64,000 nucleotides of DNA from Nymphaea colorata (GCF_008831285.2 NC_045140.1:25686131-25750130); one strand, 5' to 3'. Counted from the first letter of the stretch, positions 12,407-27,246 are shown. The notes: generated from the sequence alone by a model not told the origin. Program-made: numbers and translations.

Positions 12407-13846
12407 TTATGTGGGCACCCAAGCGGTAGCAAACACCACATTGTGTCCCTTCCATGTCAACACCAAATCATCATCCTCCTTCTTCAACCCCCATCCAGCA
12501 GCATGCTCCTCCAACAAGCTCTTCATCTCTGCAACTGTGTCGTCACTGAAGCCAATATTTCTAAAAGAAACTCTTTCCATCCGTTGGACCCATCTTGCCT
12601 TGGACTCTAATCTTTCTATTCTCCTCTCTCCTTCAAACGCAATAATGTTCTCAATCTTATGGCAGATATCTGATTCATATAGGATCCTTTGCTTGTTTTC
12701 TCTGGGAAGGAATGTCTCCACTGCATCAAAGGGAATCCACAGGTAATTGAAAGCTGATTTAAGCCTTGCCACCAAATTGGTAGATGTCAGATCAGCATCT
12801 TCGTCAACAAGGGTTACAATGGTGGGTTCCATGCTTCTGATCTCTTTCAGAAGTTCAAATCGAAGAGAACTAGAAGCAGAAGCAGGAGAACTGATATGAA
12901 AGCCAGAGCTCGAATTGGCATCCAGTGTTTCGTCTGGAATATAATGCAACAACATCTGGCAATTGACAACAAGTGCCTCTTCCAACATGGTATCAAGCCT
13001 TTGGTTCATTATTTCTAGCCTTTGATTCTGCAACTCTTTCATCAAGGATGGGATTCCATCAACGGAAATGAGTGTGAACTCCAACCCCACATTCCGCGAC
13101 CGTGCGAAGTTGGTGAGCCTAATGCCAAGCTCTTCGTAGGTCATGTCAATTTCCGGCAAGTGGCTGGAAATTGTACCGGAGAAGACTTGCAGCCGTATAA
13201 AGGGTGCACCTTCCGGCCTGTTTGAGAGGGAGTCGATTAAAGTAGGCCATTGCATGCAATGTGAAAGGCTGAGATCAATAATCCGAACAACTGAGAAGCT
13301 CTCCACAGCTTCGGCTATGGCTGCATTGGCAGCAGAGAACCCAAACCGGTTCCAAGGAGTGAGATCGAGGAATCCAGCAAGCTCGATCACGCTGAGGCGA
13401 CGGGTCGGCGGCTCGGTGCGGCAGGGAAAGTGCTGAAGGAAGCAAGGAGGAGCGGCTCCACCACTTTGAGCAGCACGAGTGATGAGTGCTCGCAGGAATG
13501 CTGAAGTGAGGCGCTGCGTGGAGTCACCATCTGGTGAAGCAATGTTGTTCAAGACCCAGAGGATTTGCTGAGCTGAAGTTGAGTCATGTGTTTCAAGAGC
13601 CGTGGCGCAATGGATCAGCAGCTGCTCCATGCAACTGGATCCACTACTGCTGCTGCCGCCGCTGCCGCCGCCGCCGCCGCCGCCGCCGTCGGCACCATTA
13701 GTGAGGTAGTCGAACGGCAGAGTTAAACGTGGTAGAGGAGATACGAGGATGGTGTTGGCTGATCCGTTGTTAGGCAAAGAAGGTTGAATATAGAAAGGGA
13801 GAGCATTATCGGATGGTGCACGGTGCAGTGCAGTCTCTAGCTCCAT
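12407..13846 (-). CDS. SCL32: GRAS-family transcriptional regulator, SCARECROW-like 32
   Basis: A single uninterrupted frame of 479 codons; SCL32 genes are normally intronless. After a variable N-terminus with a poly-Gly/poly-Ser linker (about residues 53-71), the GRAS domain runs to the end: first leucine-rich region (CMEQLLIHCATALE, WVLNNIASPDGDSTQRL), the VHIID-type motif as VRIIDLSLSHCMQWPTLIDS, the second leucine-rich and PFYRE-like middle (ALVVNCQMLLHYIP), and a SAW region ending AAGWGLKKEDDDLVLTWKGH...FATAWVP. The ending and the NNIASPDGDSTQRLTSAFLRAL block match Arabidopsis SCL32 closely. It should act in the nucleus as a transcriptional co-regulator, by family knowledge. The N-terminus is somewhat longer than the Arabidopsis protein, partly through the GGC repeat. 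The next gene, the peroxidase, is divergent from it. Confidence 0.96.
   Translation of the reverse strand: MELETALHRAPSDNALPFYIQPSLPNNGSANTILVSPLPRLTLPFDYLTNGADGGGGGGGGSGGSSSSGSSCMEQLLIHCATALETHDSTSAQQILWVLNNIASPDGDSTQRLTSAFLRALITRAAQSGGAAPPCFLQHFPCRTEPPTRRLSVIELAGFLDLTPWNRFGFSAANAAIAEAVESFSVVRIIDLSLSHCMQWPTLIDSLSNRPEGAPFIRLQVFSGTISSHLPEIDMTYEELGIRLTNFARSRNVGLEFTLISVDGIPSLMKELQNQRLEIMNQRLDTMLEEALVVNCQMLLHYIPDETLDANSSSGFHISSPASASSSLRFELLKEIRSMEPTIVTLVDEDADLTSTNLVARLKSAFNYLWIPFDAVETFLPRENKQRILYESDICHKIENIIAFEGERRIERLESKARWVQRMERVSFRNIGFSDDTVAEMKSLLEEHAAGWGLKKEDDDLVLTWKGHNVVFATAWVPT
13656..13691. repeat. In-frame CCG trinucleotide repeat coding poly-glycine in SCL32
   Basis: A run of GCCGCC/CCG units on the plus strand encodes eight consecutive glycines followed by a Gly/Ser linker, just before the GRAS domain. 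Such triplet tracts are length-variable within species and change only linker length. Confidence 0.9.
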
Positions 13847-16639
13847 GGATGCTGTAGTGATGCAGCGAGAAACATGAAGAAAAGAAAAGCTAAAAGGAGG
13901 CCTTCCTTTTCTCCTCTTAGTAGAGATGATGACAAATGAAATGACAGGAGAGGAAGATTATAAGACGGAAATGATGTTCAGGATTCTAACATAATATAAG
14001 GGTTAGTGGATGCAGTAGTCATGATTTTGATGAACATAATACTGGGAAGAAATATGAAGGATTTATGCTTCCGTTGGGATAGAGGATCAGGTATTAACAA
14101 TAGCAGTTCTGGCCGGAAAAGGATGAGGGTGACGATGATTTTGAAGAAGATGGCAATGATGGTGGTGGTTAAGACGGCAATATCATAAGGGAATAACGCA
14201 GTTCCCTTCTGATTCTGATAATGGCAACGTCGCAGTGATGGAGGTTGCGGTGACGGCAGGGGCAGCAAGAAAGAGAGGAGGAAGATAACTGTAGGGGAAG
14301 ATCTACAGGTTCCAATTTCTTCAAGTAAGCGCAGGCAACTATATTTAAGTTTTAACAGAAACTAGAAAATTCATAACCAATAGCAACAACAATCACTTGA
14401 TGATGGTGTCGGTAGTTATCAAAGGAAGAAGAACTGCCATCTTTCCAGATGTGGTTACCAATAATCATTCCAGCTGATGATGTTTTTGTTCTTTTGTTAA
14501 AAAGGTGATACAAATCTGAGTTTTCTCTTTTACATCCAAATAATTAGCTAGAAAGCACAAGATGGGAGGTCTTCTTCCTTTGACACGAAAGAACAATAAA
14601 CAGAAAGGCAAGTAAGCAAATGGGCTTTCTCTGAAAGGGAAAAATTAACTCAAGAGATCATCCCTTGCCTGGTCTGCTTCTTGAAAGGGAAGACGCATGA
14701 TGAGAAGATTGCAGCTTCTTTTGTGAAGTGGAGGAGATAGATCTTCCCTGACGTTTCCTTCTAACTGCTGATGAAGAAGAACAGTAGAAGGGAGGACAGG
14801 ATAAAGAGGTGAAGCAGAAGAAGGGAACAGTGTGACGAAGAAGAAGAAAGGCTGTAAGGGGTTGGTTGCCTGGACATTACTTTACTCATTCTTGAGACTT
14901 GTTTATTTGTTATTTTATATATGGTTGGCATGTGTGAAAGCAGGCAAGAGGTCAAAAGCTGCACAACTCAGCAGGAACTCACTTAGCTGACTGAGCCATG
15001 TCCAGACCTAGTAAACCGAGCTCTGGGTTCATGCCGTTGGCTTGATCTCAAATGGATGGGAACGGATCCAAAAAGGTTGAGTAGGAGGCAAATCAAATCA
15101 CATGATCACAAAATCATTTAAAGTAGCAGATAATATCTTGTCTTTTTTATTCCATGGATGATTTGTTTAAGCTAAATGGGGAAAGGGGAAAGCTTGTGGG
15201 GTTGTGTACTTGTGTAACCAACCCCTTGTTTGCATCGACATGGACGCCTTATTTATTCATGGTCATGCTAAGTTCTGGGCCTCTGGCTTGTTAGTGATTC
15301 CATTATGCTGGCCTATCTGTATCATCCATGCATGGCTCCTAAGCGATAATTGATGGTGAGCATGTGCATGTGCATATGTATATACAGTTTCTGAATTATG
15401 TACTTTGAATCAATATGAACATTATATGAACCGATTCATATGTTGGTCGATCAACTTGGTTGGTAGTTTAATTTACTTCTTTCAAAGTTAACTTACAACT
15501 TGTCAATTTGTTTTTTAAGACTAAACTTTATAAATTGCCAATAAACTGATTGAGCATTTCATAATCAGTTAATGTATACAGTTTTTATATTTATACAATC
15601 AACATATTTTATGAATTGTCAAAGGGGGAGTTGGCACACTCGATGTCAGACAAAGAGTCTTAGTCCGATTCTGGTGAGGATCTTGCGCGAAACAGATATC
15701 CAGAGTAGGCCCTACAATGGGGATTTACAATCGACTTGGATCTTAATTACCTATCCAAAAGCATATTTAAAGCCGATGTATTATCAGACTTTAGGTTATA
15801 ATTTTCTCCATGACTATATCGAAGGAATACTATATCTAGACAATGGGCTTTAGAAACGAAAATTTCAATCAAAGCACGATCCCATTAATTTATTTTCGGA
15901 GAGTTTAAACAATGCAGTGTTGATATTTTTCATTTTTCTGACCATTTTTAAAACCACTATCTTTTAATAAAAGATAAGACAGACAGCCGATACGGCAGGA
16001 TTTTCTGTATTATTTTGGAAAAAAAAAAATCACCTACCGATTTTGACCACAATGGACCCTACCTTGATCTTGAATGGACTGCCATACCAACCAAATATAG
16101 CAGCAAATGCTTCGCATCTGCAGTTGATTCATTTTGGCTACAAGAATTATCGAGTCAGAACTTTCCTTTCTTTCTGCAGTCATGCTGCAGGTACATCATA
16201 CACATTGTGTGTGATGACCGGAATTCTTCTTTTGCTCAAGCAACTACTTGCCATTGTCATTCTCCACGAAACACAAGCCGAAAAAGTATACACCACCAAG
16301 TATAAAAAACGTCACGGGAGAAATGCTCATATATATATGTGTGTATACATTCATCACGTTTGTGATGGCCAATCTTGGCGGCTAGAGTGTTAAGTTGTGT
16401 TTTGATTAATCTAATTGACCGCATACAGAGTCCCAAAATATCAAAAACTGTAAGAACAAAAAGTTCATGTTTGAAAAATATGCAGATTAGGTTTTATAGA
16501 CCCATAATGCTAAGGCTGTTGATTTTTAAACTCCTATAAATTTAATCTGCAATTTCTATATGAAATTCTAATTTTTTAGTTCGGACATCTTGCTAGCATA
16601 TTGTACAGAAATCATTTACACCGTTATATCCATAAAAAG

Positions 16640-16659
16640 TCTCTCTCTCTCTCTCTCTC

Positions 16660-16692
<33 letters not shown>
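16640..16692. repeat. Compound microsatellite (CT)n(TA)n
   Basis: A CT dinucleotide tract is followed by TTT and then a TA tract, the same order as at 2521-2641 and 49946-50057, with unrelated flanks. Confidence 0.93.
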
Positions 16693-19600
16693 AGAAATGC
16701 TGGCAGATCGACTGGACAAACATATTTAAGAAAACAGTAGGATGGAGACCACAAATATATTATATAAGCTGTGTTTATGGTTCTTGCTAAGTCTTTCTAG
16801 GGGCAGCCTATATCGCCAAGGACATTTGATATTCGTGTTATATATAGGATATTTAAGTAACTATTTAGTTAGCTGTATTTGCACAGCCATTGGCACATGC
16901 TCATCTTTTCGCCCATTAATTGCATCAGAAATGCATCTGAAGTGTCCAACTCTTGGCCCTCAAGTCCATGTTTAGGCCAAACAGGACAACATTGGTATTG
17001 ACAAATTAACCATATAGGTTAAAATATTACTAGTAGAATATTGAATCAAACGTGGTACTTTTGATCCTATATGTATATATATATACAAAAAAAATGACAA
17101 GACGAACTATATGGAAACCATTATATACATGGGTGCGTGTTTGTGTCTGGGTGAGTAGCTATCAGACCATAATGAACCAGATTTGATGGGAATTATTTGA
17201 GCTTCTGGTTTAATGAAGATTAAGTTGAAAAAATGAAAATCCAGTTATATTTTCAAGAAAATCAAATACTCTTCAATGATGAGTTTCCTGAGATTTCTTG
17301 CCTCCTTTAAAGGCTATTCCAATTTCTTAAAAATGTAACTAAGCTTTACCTTTTCAACTTAATTTCTACTATATGATCTTTTTAAAATCAATGACCCAGA
17401 CAATTTTCATCAAGTTTGACATATTAAGATAGGATATATATATAAATATATTATAGGCTGTGGTAAATGCGAGAGTCTGCACGTGAGAATGTCTGGATTT
17501 AAACTTGTCATGAAGACAATCATCAGTTGGCCGCTAATATTTTTAATTGAAGCACAAGAGGAGCGCTTCTGGATCAAAGGCAGTTGCTCTTCTCTTGTCC
17601 TCCTCAGTATCAGTTGTTAATCCCAATGCTTTCGATGTGGACTTATTTTTACTTGTTTAATATTCTCTGCACATGGGCTTGGGAGAGAGGGACATAATTC
17701 CAATTTCTTCACATCCTCACTCCTGTTCTCATTTTCATGCTCAAATGCACAGAGAACAGAGGCCATTGATCTCTGCAAAATTCCCCAAGATCTACAAGTC
17801 CACAAACGTATCCAAACAGCCCTTAAAATTAGTGACTTTGTCCTTAATCCTTGGATCTTAAGCCCAGGAATATTACCATCCATTTTTATATTATTACTTT
17901 CTTTCAATCCTTAGAAGTACATGCTTTTGCTTACACGCTTTCTTGGGATTCCTTTTAAACCTATTCTCCCTGTTGCATGATTTTCAAAACCCTAGATCTG
18001 ACAAAAACCTCAAGCACAGTGTCGAGATACTCTCCGAGCAGGTAGTTTGCTGCCAGCTAAAAACCAAGGGGATAGAAACACTGTGGAACTTTTGTCTCAG
18101 AGGGCGTTTGACTCCATTAATGGCGAGGAAAGCTGGTATCTGGGGTTGCTACAGATGAATGCTTCAAGCTTTGAGCTTTTTGATGCAGGAAAAGTGGCTT
18201 TCCTTCAATTAATTATTTGGTTAGGTGCATTTTCAGTAATTTAATTCACTTTTGCATTTGTTTATTGCCTGATGAATGCACGGATGTTGGAGATCCGTAG
18301 TGGTTAATTAAATTATTTCATCTCTATGAAATCCGATCTGGATCTGAATGTGGCCACAAAGTATGAATTGTCCGGTTTGTAACCGAGTTTAAATTCGATG
18401 TAAGATTTTGATACTGAATCTGACCAAATTTACAACCTGATTTTACGGAGAAAATCAAACTTTGGTTATTTGGGAAGTGTGCTTTCCAGGGCCAAACAAA
18501 TATCATATCATGTTTCTTGGACTCGTCTGGTACTCAGACGTTTACATTTGTGCTTTGTTTGTTTGATTATTTTCAAACCGTAAAGTATTTTATTTGTGTG
18601 TAAGTAGGAGGGGTATTTCATCCTACCATCTAGAGGAAAGCCAAAGACTCTACCCAACCCTTCATCCCACTAAGATATAAAATGTACTTTCAGTATTTCA
18701 CAGTGCCGCTTCTACTGTGTTTCAGCTTGTACATCAATGACTCTCTCTTGTTGCAGCACAGAGAGTTGACACATCAAAGATTTGAAACAGGAATTGGCAG
18801 CCTACCAACACCCGCCCGGATCGTTGTGTCAATCATGGTGGTGACAAATCTAAAGACTCTACAACCACCAAAAAACAACACCAATCTAGTTATATGTTTG
18901 GGCCCAAACACATGTGATGTGTTCGGGTGTCCTAGTTTACAGAAAAAGACCCCAGTCATTTCTGAAAAAAAAAAGTAATAAAGAATAACCCCGGGTAAGG
19001 ACAAAATCTGAAAATAAAAAGTCATCTTTCCATTTTGTCCTCGTGGCCATACCGTGCATGTGTTCGCTCCTATACGGCCATCTCGGTCTCTCACTATCCA
19101 AAAGTACCAGTGCTCTAGCCTCTTAGGTGATGTTTGATAGACTCGGATCTGAAATCCAAGACTACAACAAATCTGTGGGGATCTTAAAAGCCCATATCGA
19201 TAGTTCAACCGACTCTTTCGCATAATGTAACACTGATCTCAATAAGGCAATTTTGAAATTCACCACTTGCTTCCGCAGTAGCTTTCACCTAATTAGGGGC
19301 CAGCCTCATATCTCTGATCCAAGATTATCAAACATAACTTTAGAGGATTAATAGAATTTTGAAATATGGAGATCAAAATATTTATCTGGTTTAGGAATGA
19401 TAAACTAACATTAATTCTTTTAGGCATGCCTTACGCTTTATACACTAGAGCTTGTACTTCAAATCACCATGTTCGTAAGCTCATTTTCTTAAGATCAGAC
19501 ATCCCCTCCTTCCGACCACACTTACCTCTATAAATGTCCAGTTTGTCAAAGGACAGTCACTGCGGAGAGTTGTATTGATTGAATGCAGTTACGAAGGACA

Positions 19601-20350
19601 AAGCACTGTAGTTCCACACAAAGATGCCTAATAGATTATGACCAACGAACCAAACTCTGCTTGTATGCACGTTTGATGAGCTCTTTGCAGTCTAAATTGG
19701 GAAGAACAGGTTCGCCCATACAGGGGCAGCAAGCCATTCGCCTCTCTACCTTGCACCAAAACTTGGGTATCAACGGTTTAGATTATATGACTCGAGTCCA
19801 AAGTCAAGTGATTGAATTCGATCTATTTAAAAAAATATGATATGGGGTTCGAATTTGATTTTCATAAATACCTGAATCCAATAAAATAGTAAAAACTTGG
19901 ATATGGTTTAGTTTTTTCATTGTCGAACCTGAATCCAATTTCAAGACATTTAAGTTCAAGCAAACGGTTATATATGAAAGAAGTACCCAAATCCGATTCA
20001 TTAGCACCTAACAAAATCCCCATTTCATGGTGAACTGTAAGAATATCAGTTATCAGAAAATACTTTATATTATTATTATTAATAGTAGTAGTAGTAGTAG
20101 TAGAAAACAATGAAAATAATAGTAACCACAATAACACAGCTGACGTGGTTACTCGTTCAAATATGGTTCGCACTTTTCCTCTCGAAAAGGGGAAAAAATT
20201 GCCACTGCCACTCTCTCTAATCGATTTCCTTTAGACTTTTATATCAGTCATCAATCATAAACTAATTACATCACATCCAAGTTTGACAACCACAAGATGA
20301 TGGTAGGTGCAACCTCTTGCCTACCTTGCTTTTGGACTTTGAATGTTTGT

Positions 20351-20351
20351 C

Positions 20352-20386
<35 letters not shown>

Positions 20387-20387
20387 C
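20351..20387. repeat. Compound microsatellite (AT)n(GT)n
   Basis: A short AT tract is followed directly by about ten TG units. Confidence 0.93.
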
Positions 20388-20973
20388 AGGAAACATGCAC
20401 TTTCAATATACTTCCCACTTTACACCACTCACTATGGTGATCTATGCTAATGAGATATTTTTTAAAACATTCAACTAACTCATGCTTCGGTTGCCGATTC
20501 CCAGTATCTTTTTCGTTTATTGGCCACTTTAATTTGCTCTTGGCTAAAGCATACGGACAGCTTGAGATGAACCAACTTGCATCTGAATCTACACAAACTC
20601 TGCCATTCATTTTTCTCCTCTCTTCTTTAAAATCTTCCAAGACCATTACAGTAACCGGTCCATTAAAGCAATTGCTGAGCTATTTTACTTGGTCCCACCT
20701 GAAATCACAAAGTGAATGTTCAAATCCTTGAAAAACATGCAATGTTCTAGATGCAACACTTTTCAAAAACCTACTGCTCCTTCTAGTAGCTTTGGTAAAT
20801 TTGGAATGGCTTGCCATGAGCTTGTCTCTCACCTACTGGGTCCATATATACATGACAATAAGGGGAAGAGGTATCAAAAACAGACATCAATGGCAGGCTT
20901 AGTTCTCCTCTAATGGGACCCTCCCAATACCACCAACCACAATCCTTCTCTCATCCCCTTTCAGATCTTTACA

Positions 20974-20981
20974 CTATAAAT
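20974..20981 (+). promoter_or_regulatory. Probable TATA box of the peroxidase gene
   Basis: The sequence CTATAAAT lies about 70 bases before the start codon at 21048, in a pyrimidine-rich leader context. With usual plant spacing, transcription would begin near 21005 and leave a leader of about 40 bases. Confidence 0.5.
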
Positions 20982-21047
20982 CTCTTTACTGTCTTCCCAT
21001 TGTCAATAACAACAAACCTTGAGTCATCTTCTCAACCTTCAAGAATC

Positions 21048-22501
<1,454 letters not shown>

Positions 22502-23593
22502 GGAAAATTGGGGACTTTTTCTTCAGTACTGGTTTTAAGCTTTTGTATAAGATGGGGGATGGGAAGATACGCCGCTAGCGGCTAAGAGTTTTGATTCTTG
22601 GTGTTGCTAGTGAGTTGCACGTGTTATGTTCCCTTGATACTCAAATTACTTTTTTGGAGCAGTAATTCTTGAGCTTTGTTTTATTGTGATCTCCTTGGCT
22701 GCAAGGAATCAAGAGTACAAATAACTTCAGGGTGTATATTTTCTCCTCATTTTAAAAGTAATGTCTTATTTATATCCCGATTATTGAGAAAAAGGTTGTG
22801 AGCAAGAATTTCGTTTGCTTAGATAAAAAGGGATCGACTTGAGATACTTAAGTTGAAAATGATCGAAGGTCAGGTCTAACCCATTACCATATTCGATTAA
22901 ACTTGAAGCCTATGTAATTGGATTCAGACGTATACTTAGATTCGGATACCATTTTTATGAAACCAAATTTGGATTCGGCAAGTATAAGGTCTGACCTTCA
23001 TATGTAAACAAGTTGGATCAAGTATCGGATCCCAGTTTACTATGAATTTCACATCGGATTGGTCATCGGGTACACCCGATGCATTTACCTACCCTGTATA
23101 CACCAAAAGCTAAGTTACAGAGCTTGACCCTAACCACCTATATGATGAAAATGTGTACTACATTTCTTAAGTTTTGTATCCAAGGTGATATAGAATGAAA
23201 CGCAGCAACCATATTTTAGAAGTGGTGTCTTTGCTTCTCAGACCGTGTCTCCTGAACTCAGAGAAGTATTGGGATTCTGAAACTTAATTCAATAAACCAG
23301 CAAATTTGGACCCACAAATGCTTGTTAGCTGGTTAGGTTAACTCAAAATCGTGAGCAAGTTAATAATCAGAACGCATTGCTTCTTCTACAAGGTGGAAAG
23401 TGAAAATCATTATATCAGGACGTGGATAATATGCAGCTAAAAATCGAACGCGTCATTGGAACTACGATCTGAGAATCCTTAACGGGGCAATCTCCGGCAA
23501 ACATACGAGCCATGAAATTCCCTTCAACTGCGTAAATCTCCTACCCTTCCACGACCATTCCCGTTGCCCATTTGGGGTTTTCATCGATCGGCA
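22502..23593. other. Intergenic DNA between peroxidase and ZnF-UBP genes
   Basis: The left part is the peroxidase 3' region. About 22880-23080 is rich in 'gattcgga' and 'ggattca' blocks resembling other degraded dispersed repeats in this window. The last few hundred bases should hold the promoter and leader of the downstream gene. I see no gene. Confidence 0.55.
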
Positions 23594-25024
23594 ATGGCAG
23601 AGGGCTCTTCGTGTTCACACTTCGCAATGCTGGTGGGTATCGGGTTATTTATCAATTTTCTTCGTTTTTCTTCAAAATTGAGGATACCCACAACTTCTTT
23701 TTTATCAATCTCCCTTAAATCTTTTGATTTCAGGGAAACAACAAGGAATACGGAGGCGACGCTGGTTGGGTGGAGGCCCGCAGATTCTGCGAACACCTCA
23801 ACACTTTGTCCTCCGATCTTCTTCACATCCCTCCCCCTCAGTCTTCTTGCTCCAGGTATCCTCCGTTCTCCGACTCTTCGTTTGCTTTTTGCTTTTTTCT
23901 TTGCCCATTCTTTTCGATACTTTTCCCTTTAGAGTAGATAGCAGGAGTAGATACCAGAAATCAGCCGTCCTCTCGATTTTCTTTTTATGTGTGCTAACAG
24001 ATAATAAGGTATAAACCCTGTTGGAAGAACGTTTCTCGTTCCTGTTGCTAAATGCTATAGAGGCGGCCAAAATAAGGGGAAAATGTACCGGAGGTTGTCT
24101 GTTAGGCTATTTCCCGACCCATGCGAGAATTTTTAGTTTCCTTACGGAGCTTGTTCTTAACTTATTGGATGGACGGGGAACATCAACATCTTACCTTGGA
24201 TTAGATTGAAGTACGGAGAAATATCTCATCGTACGACATTGGAAAGGGAATGCAACTTCTTTTTCCAGATCAAGAGTTTGGATTTCTGTATCTCCAGAGT
24301 TGGCTTGATGTAGAGACGTAATTAGTTTCCTTATTGTTTGCACGAATAATGACAGAACTGTATTCATATGCAGCATGCTTATCAGATATTAGCTATTTTT
24401 CTATAACTGCGACGGTTACCAGGGTCAACTATTGGTTGTATAACTGCAGATGATTTGTATATATTCTATGTTTGTTTAGGTTTCCTGTTACACCCATAAG
24501 GTTCGACATCTACTCCTGTTTTCTCTTCCTTCTCTTCTGTTATGTGAATGGCGTTATGATTTACTTCTTTGTTGTTAGTAGGAGTTGTCATAGGGTCAAT
24601 CTTATTTCAGGTGTGAGAATCCGTCTGAGAATTGGTTGTGCCTTGGTTGCAAGGGTGTCTTCTGTAGTCGGTTCGTGAACAAACACATGGTTGAGCATTT
24701 TCAGAATACGAGTCACTGTCTTGCACTTAGTTACAGGTACGAAAAATGCCGTTTGTTTTATTTCATTGGCCTTACTGTAACATGATCTGTTCATATTTTT
24801 TTTGCAGTGACCTTTCTGTCTGGTGCTATCTTTGTGATGCATATCTAGATGCTCACTTTATTTTGGAGCTCCGACCTGTTTATGAGACTGTTTATCTCTT
24901 GAAATTCAACGAGAGGCCGCCGGTTCAGGCGATGGGATTTGAACTAGGTGCAGCAGATTCTGATGCTCAGAAGTCTTGCAATGACAAAGGTAGTGGCCCA
25001 TCAAATTCGACCTGTAATTATTGA
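23594..25024 (+). CDS. Small ZnF-UBP (zf-UBP) domain protein, ubiquitin C-terminus reader
   Basis: Four exons, 23594-23632, 23734-23855, 24611-24736 and 24808-25024, give 167 residues. One zf-UBP domain fills residues about 25-110. Visible zinc ligands are Cys32-x-His34, Cys52-x2-Cys55, Cys64-x2-Cys67, Cys72, His79, His83 and His89. The pocket that grips the free diglycine tail of ubiquitin in HDAC6 and USP5 looks intact: Arg74 in FCSRFVNKHM and Trp101 in SDLSVWCYLCDAYL. No deacetylase or protease domain is attached, so it should act as a stand-alone reader or adaptor of unanchored ubiquitin; that role is inferred from the domain. The C-terminal 55 residues are low-complexity and uncharacterised. 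The start is the first ATG of the frame and phases agree at every junction (0, 2, 2). Confidence 0.9.
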
Positions 25025-27246
25025 ACCTCAACGAAGTGGATTGAATCAAGCTTAGTATTTGAATTTATAGTACCGGTTGTGGATAGTGGACAGACGAAGA
25101 TCTGAATTATTTTATGCAAGGAAACTCTTAATGGTGCATCATAACTTGGTAATTGTATGATATGATACACGGCATCTGCGTCATGGTTGTAATGTGTTCT
25201 AACAATGAGCTCCTCTACTCCTATTATCTTTGTTAGCGTACTTGCGGATTTGGGTAGTAGCTGAAACTGATTAAGTGAAGCAAGCATCATGAGCCTTGCA
25301 AATGGTGTCCTCTCTCTCCCTCTCTCTTTGTGGCAATGAGCACCACCGCAAGGGATTGGATTGACCATGTGGATCATGGTCTTGGATTTTCAGATCACCA
25401 CGCGAAGCAGGAAGACTTGCATGGTGAGCTTTTCTTTCTCCATGCTGAGGCCTCCTGTTCTCACCGGCTATTCCTTTGTTTACAGGGAAAATGTTCTCTT
25501 TGTTTCATTTTCGTAAGAGCAAGTATCCAATCATCCAATATATAGGAGAACAAAAATAATCACGAACCACCTTAATCATGTCTGTGCATCTTCCATAAGT
25601 ATACTCTGCGAGTCATACTAATCATGCGGTAACTTCTCCCTCAGTGGATAGACTCAACTACTTTGATGATGGTAACACCCACATCATGGGAGAGATTTCT
25701 TTTTCTCCTTAGGCCACGTTTGTTTCAGAAGACGAGAAAATGCCGCAGTTTCTCTGCATTGGGTTTCATGCCCTGCCCCATTCGCTGGTGAGAAGCAGAA
25801 AGTCGAATTTTGCCTTCAAAATCGGGTGGAGGAAGAGAAGGTGTGGATCCGACTCCTCCAGCTCAAGACTTCTTGGCGAGAAAGTTTTTAAACTTTCCTT
25901 CGAGCTCAGCATTTTCGTCAGCCTGGGCGAAAAAGCCATTGAATTTGGATGCCATGTGTTTGAGGCTGGCAAGTTTATGATACTCTGTTCTAATTGTCTC
26001 TGGCCATTTCTCTTCAACCCTATAGCCTGCATACTAGTAACGAAATCCATAATTCTGTTGGCGTTTCATATGAATAAGAACTAGTCTCTTCTTTTAGTCG
26101 TCCACAGGGCGTCTACCCGTTCAACTTTTTTTGTACCTTGTGCTGCCAATAAATTGGATTTAGATTGGACTTTCTGTGTCCAAGTCCAGAACTGAGGGAC
26201 TATAAAGCATGTAAGCCGGGCATCTACACTGATCACCAAAACTCCATCTGCGTTGGGTGCTTGTCAGATCTTCTCAAGTTGGATGTAGAACTTATTCTAG
26301 TTAAAGTTGGAAACCAAGTCGGGATGGTGATCTAGGTTACAATTGGGCCGTGCTTCCCATATCAACAAGTTTATTCGAACTTCACCTTCTAACAGGTCAG
26401 ATCCAGGCTGAGGTGTAACACCACTATAAGGCTAAACTGGATTGAATATTCATTTTTCTGCATATATAAAAATATCAACAAGAAAGATTTTGAATGCAGC
26501 ATATCATTATCGAGTGCATATACATGCAGTCGATGCGTATCAAATGGCCCCTCGCAACGATACAGGCCTTTCCAAATATCCGGATGGTAGCAAATTATTT
26601 GTTAACGTAAAAATATCTTCATTGCAATCATGAGGACAAGATTTCGAGGTGTTAGCCAGGGCCATTCACTCGGATTTTGCTTTTTCTCATCGGCAAATTC
26701 ATGAGTCGATGCGGATAACTGGAGTGTTAAATTTTTTACCTCCTCCATCCTCCAGCTCAAACACATCAACGACCTCTTTGACTTATAATCGGTAGAGATA
26801 GAAGTTTTCCCTTCATAATGAAGAAACCCTTTTTCAGGTGGTAGACATGATCATGCTACAATTGCTTTTTAGCATTGTAAAGTTTTGAGATTTAGAGGTC
26901 GTTAAATATCATATTAATCATAGATTCATAAGTTCGAACTCACGACTAGTAGTGATTCATCGTACCCTCTCTAGTTTCGGAAAAGAAACAATGTGATGAT
27001 GTAAACTATCAGAAACTTTGGATACTAAAATATATGAAAATTAAATTTGACATGCATTGTACGCATTGACTAATTTTCGCTTCTTTTTTATAGGTCTGTG
27101 GCAATCTCCTCGCAGGCTATTTCGTTGTGGCGGCTATCCTCTCGGTCTTCTATGATTACCTTTTTGCTGTTAAATTTATAGGTAATAAGAAAATTTCATC
27201 TCGGCCTTCTGGGTGACGTTAGTCTGCCGTCTCAATGATCGCCACC
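25025..27246. other. Intergenic DNA between ZnF-UBP and HflX genes
   Basis: I find no supported gene. The plus-strand frame at 25740-26084 (114 codons) begins in DNA with a MITE-end look (gccacgtttgtttcag at about 25714) and matches no family. The stretch 26880-26960 contains a gttcgaactc block resembling a polymerase III B box, but no clear A box. The right edge should include the HflX promoter. Confidence 0.5.

Larger units (their letters stand above)
13847..21047. other. Intergenic DNA between the divergent SCL32 and peroxidase genes
   Basis: This 7.2 kb holds both promoters. I find no supported gene. Open frames such as 16043-16393, 17617-17907 (minus) and 18774-19223 (minus) resemble no family. 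Contents are a CT/TA microsatellite (16640-16692), a TA/TG microsatellite (20351-20387), a (TAG)n tract near 20087-20103, and two stretches rich in 'gattcgga'-type blocks (about 18320-18430 and 19750-20000) that look like degraded dispersed repeats. Confidence 0.5.

Noticed and set aside
18774-19223. Minus-strand open frame of 149 codons
   Set aside because: No domain, signal peptide or family resemblance, and no supporting exons nearby.
25740-26084. Plus-strand frame of 114 codons, possibly a small membrane protein
   Set aside because: It begins next to a MITE-like end, has no recognisable motif and no exon partner; chance is more likely.
26880-26960. B-box-like gttcgaactc, possible SINE
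   Set aside because: No convincing A box upstream.
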